A DNA stretch of 64,000 nucleotides from Neurospora tetrasperma FGSC 2508 (lineage: Eukaryota; Ascomycota; Sordariomycetes; Sordariales; Sordariaceae). Under the pieces are notes generated by a model. That model had not been told where the DNA came from and did not search any database. It worked only from the letters and a program-made list of their open reading frames with translations. Made by a program: the position numbers and the translations under genes. The stretch covers positions 4,549,678 through 4,613,677 of the forward strand of contig NW_009799100.1 of assembly GCF_000213175.1 (NCBI RefSeq), read 5' to 3'. Below are positions 44,163 to 55,447 of this stretch, one piece after another (positions within the stretch are counted from its first letter, which is position 1; every line of letters begins with the position of its first letter).

Positions 44163-45896
44163 CTCATGGCACTCACTAGGGTAGAGTTGCAGTGTACATT
44201 CTACAATAAGATCTGAACTATGTAGCTAGGGGAGCATGATGTGCAAGACGGGGGGTATAAGACAGATATGCCTCGTGGGGCGAGACAGAGGACGGGAGTC
44301 CCAACAATTCGCCCCCCTTGGATGCTAGTCTGATGCTACTCTGACCCTCTTGACACAGACTCACGACAGAAAGCGGGATGGTGACCGAGGGTCCAGGCTC
44401 GAGGTGTGGAAAAAAGCTGGGGATAGTGCATCCCGATGGCTGTCCGAGCGCTCGCTTGGCCTGGTAAGTTGATGTCGGTCAGAAAGTCCGCATTCTGTCG
44501 GCAGAGCCGGAGGCTGAACGGTGGTAAGGGTACTACCTAGTTTGACAGACGGTTCCAATCCGGATCTCGCTTGGGCGAAACGAATGCGAGCAAGCACCTG
44601 CATATAGTGTCATTGCATCCCTGGAGGAGATGGATCGGAAGAGGGCGAATGAGACCCTATGGAACATGGTAGGAGCATGTTGCCTTTCTGCTACCAACAT
44701 ATATTAAAGCATCCACATAGCCGACCCTCCCCCTCTGTTCCTCCCCCCGAGACGCTGACGCCCTAAGGTGAAACGGGGTCCATCCTTGACTTGACCCGCA
44801 CTCCGGAGATAGTCGAGCACTTGGCCGGAGTGGGAGGAGTAGCAGCGGCTCGACAATGGAAAAACTCGAGTACATACCAAGAGGAAGATCTCATTCTGCA
44901 GGAACCGGGTGACCAACTCTTGAGGCCATGGGTCGTCGAGGGCTGGGCGACTTGGCTTGGACTAGTGTACACCAATTTGATGACCCATTGACCAAACAGA
45001 GGTAAGCTTTACCTAGCCTGACTATCTAGCAAGAGGAAGAAGGACGGCGGCTTCCTTCGTATTGAAAACGACACTATACTAGTGTAGTGTGTAGTGTACA
45101 CTATGGTTGGTGATTGGTACTGTAATGGCACTCGGCAACTGGATCTGCAGTTGGGTCACCTACACTAGTGTACACTAACATTGATTTGATTTTTTTTTTC
45201 CAATAGCGTGGCCGGGATTCCACGTGGATAAATAGTGTAGTCCGGCAAGAGATGAACCCGAGGTCAAAGCGTAGAATATTCGGTGTTAGGGATTGCAATT
45301 TGGCTGAAGGCAAGGAAAAAGGAAGCAGATGTCGAAGTGAAGGGAACCCACCTGTTTGGCGGCTGCCTTTCTTCCAAATTCGGCATGGTGTATGATCCGA
45401 GTGTCATGACCGATGACAGATGACAGGCGGGTCCATTTAGGAAACCGGCTGGACGGAGATGGAAGCATGCAAATGTGGATGTAACCGGGAGTGCCCCGGC
45501 CTAGAGCGTACATCGCCCCGCAGCATAGGGCACCTACCCCCCCAGCTCGTCATCTCCACCCAAACATTGAATGTTACGGGTCAAGGCCCCCTGATGGATG
45601 GCGTGAGCTTCGGCCCTACTATGTAACTGCAGTGGAGACCTGCTGGGTTCTTACCCCACTTCAGCTGCCGCCGCGTCTCCATGGAAACTTCTGTGAGTGG
45701 ACAGCACAAACAGCTACTTTGTCAAGCAACCTCGACACTACCCACCATCTTTCTGGACGCGATCGGGACACCACGCGTCGTTTGGGATGGTCTCAGTCAG
45801 CGGCAGTTCGAATTGATTCGGGTTCAAGGTTTATTTCTCGATATCCGTGCACACATCACTCCATCACCACATCCATCCATCCATCCATCCAGCATC
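44163..45896. other. Divergent intergenic region with TAGTGTACACTA palindromes
   Basis: This region lies between the divergent multipass membrane gene and NSE1. It has several palindromic TAGTGTACACTA-type words (44961-44973, 45071-45103, 45161-45178) and a (CATC)n run at about 45872-45891 just before the NSE1 ATG. An upstream in-frame ATG at 45681 would add 72 unlikely residues to NSE1. No other gene is supported. Confidence 0.55.
45071..45178. repeat. Clustered TAGTGTACACTA palindromes
   Basis: The words ACACTATACTAGTGTAGTGT, GTAGTGTACACTA and TACACTAGTGTACACTA occur within about 110 bp, and ACTAGTGTACACC lies 100 bp to the left. They are self-complementary. They could be dimer-binding sites or debris of a short repeat. 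Confidence 0.6.
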
Positions 45897-46928
45897 ATGG
45901 AGGAAGAATGGGAACCACCAGTGCCGGCCGGGTATAACGACGCCAACCGTGCCTTCATCCAAGCCTTCATGGCACGAGGCACCCTGACCTTTCCCGAGGG
46001 ACAGAAGCTCGTTGCCGCGATTCTCTCAGCTACCGAGGACGAGACCGTGGACCCGCAGTCCATCACCCAGGACACATTCGCCAGCTTTGTCCGCACCGCC
46101 CGCGAGGCTGTGGAGCCTCTTGACTACGACATCCGCAGCTCTCGGGACCAGCTTCGAAATGGAGAGCGCATCTGGGCCTTCATCAACGCCCACAGCGACC
46201 CTGCCACCCAGATGGCCACCACCCGCTCTCCTGAGGAGGTAGCCTACATTAAGCGTTTGATGGACCTCCTGTTCGACGAGTTCAACACCGTACGAATGGA
46301 GGTGATGGCCGTCGACGAGGGACAAGCCCTCAAAGCCTCTCGCCCCAGCAAGCGGCGAGAGAGTCAGCATGTGAACGGCGAAGACGAGGAAGGCCAACCA
46401 TCCACCGCCGCATCCGACCGTGGTCTCAAGCATTCCGAGGTTCTGTCCCTCCTCTCCAGCCTCGTGGCCGAAGGCTGGCTGGAGAAGAGCCGTGCCGGGT
46501 TTTACAGCCTCAGCCCCCGCGCGCTGATCGAGATGTGGAGCTGGCTGGTTGCCACTTACAACGACGATTCGGCGTCGGCTAGGGACTGGCAACGCATCAA
46601 GTTCTGTGAGTTGTGTAAGGAGATCGTCACGTATGGCCAGCGCTGCTCAGAGAGGGACTGCACCATCCGGCTGCACGACATTTGTGAGGACCGCTACTGG
46701 CGCACGAGGAGGGGAGAGAAGAAGTGCCCCAAGTGCGAGACCGAGTGGGCCGGAAACCATTTTGTCGGCGAGCGGGCTATTACCTCACGCCAGGCTTACC
46801 AGAGGGGCAGAGGCGGCCGGGCTAATGGCAATGGCAATGGCAGTGCCAGACGGAGCGACTTGGAAGGGGCAGTTGCTGCTCAGCAAGAGGTTGCTGATGA
46901 TGACGATGAGGACATGGCGGAGGCTTGA
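45897..46928 (+). CDS. nse1: NSE1, SMC5/6 complex RING-like subunit
   Basis: 343 residues from ATG 45897 (MEEEWEPPVPAGYNDANRAF), single exon. The N-terminal winged-helix part has NDANRAFIQAFMARGTLTF, the standard start of NSE1 proteins. A second winged-helix part follows with KHSEVLSLLSSLVAEGWLEK and GFYSLSPRALIEMWSWL. Residues about 237-285 carry the variant RING: FCELCKEIVTYGQRC, then LHDICEDRYW and KKCPKCETEW. NSE1 pairs with NSE3 and NSE4 and helps the SMC5/6 complex in recombination repair. The acidic tail ends DDDDEDMAEA. A further ATG upstream in frame (45681) exists but the added sequence crosses the (CATC)n repeat and looks like 5' UTR, so I chose 45897. Confidence 0.93.
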   Translation: MEEEWEPPVPAGYNDANRAFIQAFMARGTLTFPEGQKLVAAILSATEDETVDPQSITQDTFASFVRTAREAVEPLDYDIRSSRDQLRNGERIWAFINAHSDPATQMATTRSPEEVAYIKRLMDLLFDEFNTVRMEVMAVDEGQALKASRPSKRRESQHVNGEDEEGQPSTAASDRGLKHSEVLSLLSSLVAEGWLEKSRAGFYSLSPRALIEMWSWLVATYNDDSASARDWQRIKFCELCKEIVTYGQRCSERDCTIRLHDICEDRYWRTRRGEKKCPKCETEWAGNHFVGERAITSRQAYQRGRGGRANGNGNGSARRSDLEGAVAAQQEVADDDDEDMAEA

Positions 46929-49772
46929 AAATGTCCTGTTGCATGGTTTACTCAGCAGTTGTTCAACGGTGTTGCCATAACACTAGTCTTTTTTTTTTTT
47001 TTTACAAAACATCCGACGCCAATCCAGCACAGACAAACGTTCGTCAACTGGCAACAAATAGTTGGGTTTGTATTACGAAATACCCAGGGTATCTGAGATG
47101 GAGTATCACGACACTCCAGGGGCACAGCGCCCCAGCTTCGCGAAACACCTGAAAGTTTTGAACATGTACAAGCCTTCTTGGAAGACGGAAGACGCTTCGA
47201 TTTTTGTTAGTCTACATACAGCGCCATCACTCACCTTACCCTTTTAGCGCCAAAAGGCCGGCGATCATGTTACCCCCCTGACTGTGCTCGGCCCAGCCAG
47301 CCACCCGCCCCTCCGTCTCGCAATCTCCGCCGATCAACCCTTGGCCCCGTACACTAACACTACTGTCGGTCAAATTTACTTAATAAAGCGACCAGGCCGG
47401 ACTTGAGTCAGGACAGCGTCATGCCTGGACTGTCAGGTCGAAACTACTGCGATATACAGGGGCGCAAGACAAGCAAGCCGAAAGCGCTATAAAGCAGAAT
47501 AGACCAACAAACAAACGAAGAAAAAAATAAAATAGTTGAAGCTGGTACTCCGCCTTGGAGAGTTACAGTAAACCTCATGTGTGGGGAGGGACAGACTGCC
47601 AGCTACTCGCCGCGGAGCTATTGAGATCGAGATCGCGTGGTCAGCAGCTATGATGGAAGGAGAACCTTCGCCGAACTTTGGTATTTCTTCTTAGTTGTTC
47701 TGCTTTCTGGTGAGGAGAGAACAGCATGGCAAGTACACGTTAAGTTTAAATCGCTAAGCGAAGATTTCTCCTGGATTATGGACATGATGTATACACGATA
47801 ATGAAGGTTAGACAGAAAGAGAGAGAGAGAGAGAGAGCCGAAACAGTTAACCCCCAATGCTGCCCCCAATAACACTCTGTATGTCGTTTTGCTACTCTTG
47901 CATTGCTGGTCTGCCCACATGTCTCGTGCGTGGTGAACACATCGTCATCCTCGATTGGAGTAGTCTTCTCTTCATCAGCATCAATCAGTCTTAAACACAA
48001 TCTTCGAGAAGTGTACCATCATTGCCTCACTTTGATACTTCTACTGAAGAATCTCGTTGCGTGCATGTTCACAAGCGTCTCGGACTTCATATGTGTCATT
48101 TTAAGCTCGGAAACTTCCTTTTCCAGGACAGCCCAACAACATATGTTAAACAGTCTGCCATTGACATTAACAGCCGCGGACATACAAGCAGACATCTGGC
48201 AACCCTACAACCCTGCGTTGCCAAACCTCGTTGTGACCAGAAAAATATGCCAACTGAAGCACCCCCGATACCGTAGAAACTCGATTAGTTGGCAAAAGGC
48301 TAGGTAATGCCTCAAAAATTTGGATATCAGATCAGACAGGGTGATGGTAGATCTGTAACGTTCATGTCCGAGCCTATATTCTAAAGCGTGAGCACAGAAG
48401 ATGGCGGTAGACATTGTTGTAAAGCTTCCATTCACGAACTGAGCGGACATAGTACAGACGTGTGCTGCTTCCTAAAGGTATACTTACTATCGGCGCTCAG
48501 AAAAGGTTGGAGGTTAGAGGTTTGCCAGTTGACCGAGTGTCTACGGTAGAGGTAGCTTTCTACCAACAAAGAGAGTTTCCACGGTTCTCATAAACGACTG
48601 ACCGTCTCCCTTTCACTTGGCCGCTGTAGAGGTAGTCTAGGTATCACCTTAACACTTTGTGTATGTCACTATCAATCTCTACTAACTCTTTGCTCTTTTC
48701 TCATTCAACATTCAACATTCAACATTTCCCAAGTCCCCAAGTCACCAGATCCCCGAAGTCCCGTCCAGCAATCAACACGGATCTAATTGATATAGACTTC
48801 TCCAGTTCCAGTCAGTTCGAGCAATACATCTACTACCTCTTATCCCCGGCCCCCCCTCTAAGAGCCGGCCGTCCGTCCCGCCACGCATCGTCGAAATTCA
48901 CGTCGGGTCAGAGAAGTCAGAGAACAGCGCTTCAAAAAGCAAGATTGCAAAATCCCTACTCAACTTCGCCACTAGGTATCCTCGAAGCTACTACTCACCT
49001 TCCACTCCCGCCCCTTCCCCCAGCAGCAACGAGCCCTTCATGCCTTCCTGCCTACCAAGAATCCCGCACTTACCCTGACCGACCCTCGTATGAGACCGGG
49101 CGCAAAAAAATATGGATACGAATACAGATACTAGGTGCGAGAAATATTGATGTCCTACTAAAGTATGTTCTAACCTCGAAGAACTTGGTCAAAGCGGGTG
49201 TGAGGGCGCGGGAAGAGAGAGAAAATCTCCTACTCTCTTGCTACCGAGCCTACCTCTACGTCTGGATGGTGAGCTTTGAGGTTCGATATGATTGACATAG
49301 GCCTTGAACAATATCAAACGGGTCAAGTACAAATAAGTACGCTTCCAAGATCAAACGGGTCAGGCACAAACAAGTACACTCATTCCCAAGTAGTAGATAT
49401 TTCAACACCTTTTGGTAATTTACCAGTTCTCTACTAGTTCTACCACTTGGGTATCTCTCAAAAACTCCATCCGAGGCACACCTAACCATATGTAGCCTAC
49501 ATGTCCTTGATGTGTAGCTCTTACCATTCGCTAAATGTCGAAATCAGATATGCAAAAACAAAAGCAAAGCAAAAGGAATTGTTAGAAACCCCGACATAAC
49601 GAAACGGAACCGTGTTACGCTTCTGTCCCCATCCCAAAAGCATCCAACCAGAAGTGCAAACCTCTCTCGCCTCCATATTCATAAGTGACTGACTCTAGGT
49701 AGATCTCATCTACTTGACAGCACGTGAACGCCGCCATCGGAGTCCGTCCCACAGGAGTCCGTCCCGGGATAC
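46929..49772. other. Convergent intergenic region with simple repeats
   Basis: 2.8 kb lies between the stops of NSE1 and the ASH2-like gene. It contains a T run of about 15 bases near 46989-47003, a (GA)n stretch at about 47819-47837, a triple TTCAACA-type repeat near 48703-48728 and an imperfect direct duplication at 49313-49390. A frame of 212 codons at 48657-49295 begins at TTG and shows no motif; I do not call it. There is no RNA gene. Confidence 0.55.
49313..49390. repeat. Imperfect direct duplication (37 and 41 bp)
   Basis: Copy 1 (49313-49349) and copy 2 (49350-49390) both begin ATCAAACGGGTCA and both contain ACAAATAAGTAC or ACAAACAAGTAC before ending in CCAAG. They lie head to tail downstream of the ASH2-like stop. 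Confidence 0.8.
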
Positions 49773-51595
49773 CTAATCATCCTGGACAAGCTCCTTGATT
49801 TCGTCCCGCCCACCAGGCAACAATTGCGCCCCGCCCCCACCCGTCGCCAGCAACTTCTCGGCGTCCTTCGCCGTGAGGTTGAAACGGTCAATCACCTTGC
49901 CGCCGTCCTGGGCCCAGAAGCCAACTTCATCGATAATGTCGTAGACGATATCTTCGACTATCTGCTCCTCGTAGCGGCCCGACACCGGGCGCAGGGGTTC
50001 TTGATTGGGCACACTACCGTCGTCAAGCATGTCCACGTCGTCCTCATCGCCTACCCCGTTCTGCTGCTTCTGGGGAAGACCAGACCCAGGTGGTGGGAAC
50101 CAGAAGTCTGGGCCAAAGTTCACCTCGACGGCGCCACCGCGGAAAACGCTTACGGCTGGGTAGTATCCGACGGTTCCGTCGTCGAGAGCTTCTCTGCCGG
50201 CGTGTGCCCCTGACTGAGTACTTTGTTTTGATGCGGGTGGTAGGAAGGCGAAGAGGTCAGTCCAAGGCGTGCCCATGTCCTTTCCATTTTTGTAAATTTT
50301 GATGTACGAGTTCGGCAGTGTCCGTAGCGACGGCAATGGGTGATTTGGGTTCGGCGGTTCCGGCGAGTTTGAGCTTGCCGATGCTACCGGCGCGGGACTG
50401 AACAGGTCTTCAAGCTCCTTGGTTGTATGGTAGTCGATCTTCTCAAAATAAATGTGTTGTTTGAATCGAATGGGGATTCGGTCCCGGATAATGTTGGGTG
50501 CCTCGAGCGATGGTTCGTCGTCTGCCAAGTCGACCGCAGGGTTATAATGCCCCGTTACAATCTTCCTGTGTAGGTGTTCCGAAGGAAGCTGGATCTCCAG
50601 CCCGATCACATCTCCTTCTTTGATCTCCTCGCCAGGCGGGAAGAAGTCTTTCGGCCGTGACATGTGCACCTTTTGTCCAGCCACGTCTCGAATACCATAA
50701 CTGTAGCAATCGAACCCGACGGGGGCGTCGAGAGAGGCCTCGCGCCGCGCCCAGCCCACGCGAACGTGCCCATGCGCCTTGGTATCACCTTCAGAACCTG
50801 GCTCGCGCAGGGTGCCTCGAGTGACCTTGCACTCCCAATACCACCTGCCCTCTCGCACGGCCACGTTGGCTCGTGACATACGGAAGCCCTTGTCGGTGGT
50901 GACATGACGACCCTGTCGGTCAAAGTATACGTGGGAGGCAGAGTCCTCGAAGGCCATGTGGGCAGCGTACGGCTCGGTCTCGGTCTGGCGATAGTAGAAC
51001 ATGGAAGGAAACGTTGGGTCGGCTATGCAGTGGGTGTAATGGAACGCTCGCTTGTTGAAGACACTATAGAGAAAAGGCAAATCAGAATTTGCTTCTCATG
51101 AATGGTGAATAGCAAAGAAGCGAATAAAGATAAGACATACTGTTCCGTTGCATCAAAGAACTCGATGGTCTCGCCCTCAGGCCCTTGAACCTCATGATGG
51201 CTGGTGAAGATGGGACCACGAGCGGGCTCGAAATCAGTAAGTTTGGGCGGAGCGAGCTTATAGCGCGCGGGGAGCAATTCGTTGATCGAGGGCTCCTTGT
51301 GTTGCTGCTTCGGGTCTGGAGTTGCTCTAGAACTATCGGAACCGCCTGCTGCTGCCTTGGCCTCTCTCTTCTTGAAGGAGTCCTTCTTTGTTCTCTTTTC
51401 GCGGTTTAGAACAGCTGCTTGCTGGGTGTCTTCGGGTGCCTGTATTTGGACTCTTGGAGCGGCCTTGTTATCTGGGTTTAGGGGTGATGGAACTGCCGGA
51501 CTGTGATCGTCTTCAAGTGTGCGCTTCTGAGGGACCGTCGTGGCAGCTCCGGAAGGTGTTTGCTCCCTTCGGGGAGAGCCTACGTCGCTGGCCAT
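49773..51595 (-). CDS. bre2: ASH2/BRE2-like SPRY subunit of the COMPASS H3K4 methyltransferase
   Basis: Predicted 581 residues from two exons: 51595-51141 and 51063-49773, with a 77-nt intron (GTATGT...CTATAG) joining FFDATEH to VFNKRAFHYTHC. Residues 1-110 are disordered and charged (KRTKKDSFKKREAKAA). The segment LLPARYKLAPPKLTDFEPA and FHYTHCIADPTFPSMFYYRQ lead into the SPRY domain at about 190-350: HVYFDRQGRHVTTDKGFRMSR, REGRWYWECKVTRG, HVRVGWARREASLDAPVGFD and YSYGIRDVAGQKVH. A further SPRY-end segment has NSYIKIYKNGKDMG and YYPAVSVFRGG. The order matches Ash2L, yeast Bre2 and fission-yeast Ash2, which stimulate Set1/MLL methyltransferase. No PHD finger is present, as in Bre2. It is transcribed divergently from CEF1. 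Confidence 0.93.
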
Positions 51596-52385
51596 ATGTA
51601 GCTCGGCAGACGTCGTGCTAGCAGTAACGTTGGCAGATAATCAACCGAGTGATTATTTTTGCTCTCGCAAGCTGTCCTTGTCCTGAAGTTGACTTGTGTT
51701 TGGACTCGAACGGCGAGCACTCCAAGTCCAAAGTAGGTACCGGCGGGAGCTCTTCTGATCGACGACAGCTTATGGATGCTAAGAATAATCTGAGAATTGC
51801 CCGATGGTGATCCTACGGGTAAATGCTTTGGTATTCGGAGAAGACGCGTACTTTGGGAGAGCGAGATTGGGTTATAGAGTCCAGTTTCGGGGCGAATTGA
51901 TGTTTGTCTTGAGATTTCTCTAAAGAGTTGAGAAATGTAAGAGGAAAGACATGTGAACCAGAAATGATGGATGGAAGCTTCATCCACTCGACCAACAGCA
52001 GCAGCGTGTCGCGACAAAGGGCGGGGCATCCTTCTGTTAGTGGCTAACGGCAGGCAGGGGTCCCGGAGCTTGATATGCTTGTTAGTCGCCCCATGCATGG
52101 GACACACAAATTGCTAACAGCGCGGGAACCTATTGCCTGCCGCAAAGAGGCCTTTGGCTAGCGCTCGACACTGGGAAAGACGCCAAGGCAGTTGCGTCGC
52201 GGGTGATTCCATTGTTCGCCTTGACGCCAGCGCTTTGAATTTCTGGATTTCTTCCCCATCAACAAACAACATTTCAACACTTTCAATTCCAAGACAACCC
52301 CAACCCCGAGTATCCTCCCACCTACCGAAACGACTCCCGCATCACTACAACGCCCGACGAGCATACATAACGGCCGAGCGACAAG
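51596..52385. promoter_or_regulatory. Bidirectional promoter region between ASH2-like gene and CEF1
   Basis: 790 bp separate the start codons of two divergently transcribed nuclear housekeeping genes, so both promoters must lie here. The 100 bp before the CEF1 ATG is C/A-rich (CAACATTTCAACACTTTC), typical of fungal 5' leaders. No TATA box is obvious. Confidence 0.6.
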
Positions 52386-54785
52386 ATGCCCGTCGTCAAG
52401 GGAGGTGTGTGGACCAACATCGAGGATGAAATCCTCAAGGCGTCGGTCAGCAAGTACGGCCTGAACCAGTGGGCCCGCGTCTCGTCGCTGCTGGCCCGCA
52501 AGACCCCCAAGCAGTGCAAGGCAAGATGGAACGAATGGCTGGATCCCAGCATCAAAAAGATCGAATGGAGCAAGGAGGAGGATGAGAAGCTGCTGCACCT
52601 CGCCAAGCTGATGCCGACCCAATGGCGTACCATTGCCCCCATCGTTGGAAGAACCGCAAACCAGTGCCTGGAAAGATACCAAAGGCTTCTCGACGAAGCT
52701 GAGCAGAGGGAGGCATCCGCTCTCGGGCTGACGGGCCCTGATGGAGGCGAAGCTCACGCGCCCAGCGCCGACGATGTTCGCAAACTACGTCCTGGCGAGG
52801 TTGACCCCGATCCGGAGACGAAACCCGCCCGTCCCGACACCATCGATCTCGATGAAGATGAGAAAGAAATGTTGAGCGAGGCTCGCGCGCGTCTGGCCAA
52901 CACACAGGGTAAAAAGGCCAAGCGAAAGGCCCGTGAGCGACAGCAGGAGGAGTCGCGCCGACTGGCCGCTCTCCAGAAGCGCCGCGAGTTGAAGACAGCC
53001 GGTATCAATATCAAGGTTACGACAAAGAAGCAGGGCCAGATGGACTACAATGCCGATATTCCATTCGAAAAGAAGCCTGTTCCTGGATTCTATGACACCA
53101 CCGAGGAGATGTCTCGCAATGAGTACCAGCGCGCCCATTTCGACCCCAAGAAGCAGCAGGTTGGGAACAAGCGCAAGGGTGAAGAGGATGAGAGAGACGG
53201 CAAGAGGAGAAAGGGCGACAAGGACCCATCTGTGCAAGCTGCCCTCAAGGCCGGTCAACTGCAAAAGATGCGCGAGGCAGAACAGAGCAGCAAGCGGAGG
53301 GGTTTGGTTCTGCCAGCACCTCAGGTCGGCGAAGGCGAGTTGGAGGAAATTGTGAAGATGGGTATGATTGGCGAACGGGCAAATATGCTGGCTCGCGAAA
53401 GCGACAACGACGCAACTCGTGGCCTGATCAACAACTACTCGACACTCAACACCAATGCGCCAATCCGAACACCGATGGCCCCCGCTCAGGAAGACCACAT
53501 CGCAAACGAGATCCGCAACATTCGAGCACTAACAGAGACGCAATCCTCACTGCTCGGTGGAGAGAACACACCTCTTCACCAGGGGGTGGGCTCTACCGGC
53601 TTCGAGTCGGTTGCGCCACGGAAGCAGGTCATGTCAACCCCTAACCCCTTAGCCACCCCCTTGCGGGCTGCTGGAGCTGGTCCCGGCGCCACGCCTCTCC
53701 GTGTCGGCCAAACACCGCTGCGCACTCCCCGTGATACCTTTGCTCTCAATGATGCCGGTGACGAAATGTCGATGGTGGGCGGCACACCCCGAGATGTTAA
53801 GATGCGCGAGATGTCTATTCGGCACCAGCTCAAGCAAGGCCTCGCGTCACTTCCCAAGCCCAAAGAGACCGAGTGGGAGCTCGAGCTGCCGGACGATCAG
53901 CAAGAGCCCAAGACCGCTGAGCAGCTGGAGGAGGATGCTGCTGAACGTGATCGTCGAGAAAGGGAGATCAGGGAGGCGCGAGAGCTGTTAGAGCGCAAGA
54001 GACGTACCCAGGTTATGCAGCGGGATCTACCTCGGCCTGTTCAAGTCGATTATCAGTCACTATTGAAGGAAGCCTCGCAGGCCGAGGACCCTGTCAAGGT
54101 TCTTATCGCTCGTGAAGCGGCCTTGCTCGTAGCTCATGATGCCACCAAGTATCCTCTACCGGGAGCTCAGCCAACCGGCCGGGCACTGGAGATCCAGAAA
54201 ATCGACGACGCCGCGTTGCAAGAGGCTAAGCTTCAGGTTCTGATGGAAATCAAAGATAAACCAAAGCCGGAAGAAGTACAAGCGGTGTGGGAAAAGAGCA
54301 ACAGCAGCTCCCTTTTGCTTGGCTTGGGATGCTACGAGGATGATGAAGAAGAAGAGCAGATTTCCACTATGCAAATTGCGCTTGAGGTATGTACAACTAA
54401 CCCCTTTTCTGCCTTCCGGAGACTTCCTGGCTAACCTAACCTGCAGGAGGTCATTGACCAAATCGTCGCCTCGGCGGAGAAGGGCAACAAGCTCGAGAAG
54501 AAGCTCAACTTGCATCTCGGCGGTTACAAGAATCGGGCTGAAATGCTGCGGAAGAAGATCAGTGAGGCCCACGAGGCGTTGGAGAAGGCGAACAGCGCTC
54601 TGGGGGCTTTCAAAGTCCTGCAGTCCTCGGAGCAGGCCGCTATTCGGAACCGGTTGGCGGCGCTGCGTGAGGAGGTGGGCTTTGTGAGCACGAGGGAGAG
54701 AGAGGCGCAGGAGTTGTACAGGAGGACGAGGGAAGAGCTGGATGCTTTGACGCTCAACGGGCCGAAGGCCAATGGGTTCCGCTGA
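52386..54785 (+). CDS. cef1: Pre-mRNA-splicing factor CEF1/CDC5
   Basis: Predicted 779 residues from two exons: 52386-54386 and 54447-54785, with a 60-nt intron (GTATGT...CTAACC...TGCAG) joining QIALE to EVIDQIV. Two Myb repeats open the protein: [20 protein letters not shown] with [11 protein letters not shown] (about 5-52) and [19 protein letters not shown] with [16 protein letters not shown] (about 57-105). The rest is charged, with [12 protein letters not shown]-like basic helices, the [12 protein letters not shown] and TPLRTPRD repeats containing TP sites, and a C-terminal coiled coil ([20 protein letters not shown]). CEF1/CDC5 is a core member of the NineTeen complex and stays with the spliceosome through catalysis. 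Length and motif order are those of Pezizomycotina orthologues, so this is a secure call. Confidence 0.97.
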
Positions 54786-55447
54786 ATGATGTGTTGGAAG
54801 AGTTTGGTCAGGTTGTGAATAATTGAGTGTTGGTTAAACTCTGGCATGGCATGGTATGTCTGGCAACTGTCTGTGGAATGGCCACTGACGTTGAGCAGCT
54901 AAAAATTAGAAGCATTGAACATTATCATGTACTTGGAAGACGTCTCTCAGATGCGCCGTGTGAGTATGTAAAGTTCGACGACCAACCTCCCTCTCAATAT
55001 CAGTCAATTCTTCTGCTATGAGATTCTCATAACCCAGGGGCTTGGTAAGCGGGAGCCAAGGTGAACGTCGGATGCAAGTAATTCACACCGCAAAGAGCTT
55101 GTCGGGCAGCGAGACGAAAGACATTAGTCTCTCAGCTTGTCTTTCACTGGCAATGAGTCTGTACTGGGCTGTCATTCAATCTCTCTTATCTCTCTCTGCT
55201 CTGTGTCTTTTTCTTTCCTCCCTCTTCTGGGAATGCATCCCTCCCTCTCTCTCTCTCTACCCTACACAAAACCTGGCCAAATCAAAACCAAAGACGCTCG
55301 CAGTAAATCCCCCCCCAAGCCAAAATATGGAAATTTTTGCCATCCCTCCAACGCCTTGCCTATATCTATCCTCTATTCCATCCTCTATTCTCTATCCCGT
55401 CCGCCGTCTACCCTCATGAACTTCGTTGCCAGTCATCGTCATCCTCT
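54786..55447. other. Convergent intergenic spacer
   Basis: 662 bp lies between the stops of CEF1 (+) and the tail-anchored protein gene (-). It is CT-rich (55170-55260) without a supported gene and should hold both 3' UTRs. Confidence 0.6.

Noticed and set aside
48657-49295. 212-codon plus-strand open frame
   Set aside because: It begins at TTG, contains simple repeats at its 5' end and lacks any motif; it also ends near the duplicated 37/41-bp element.
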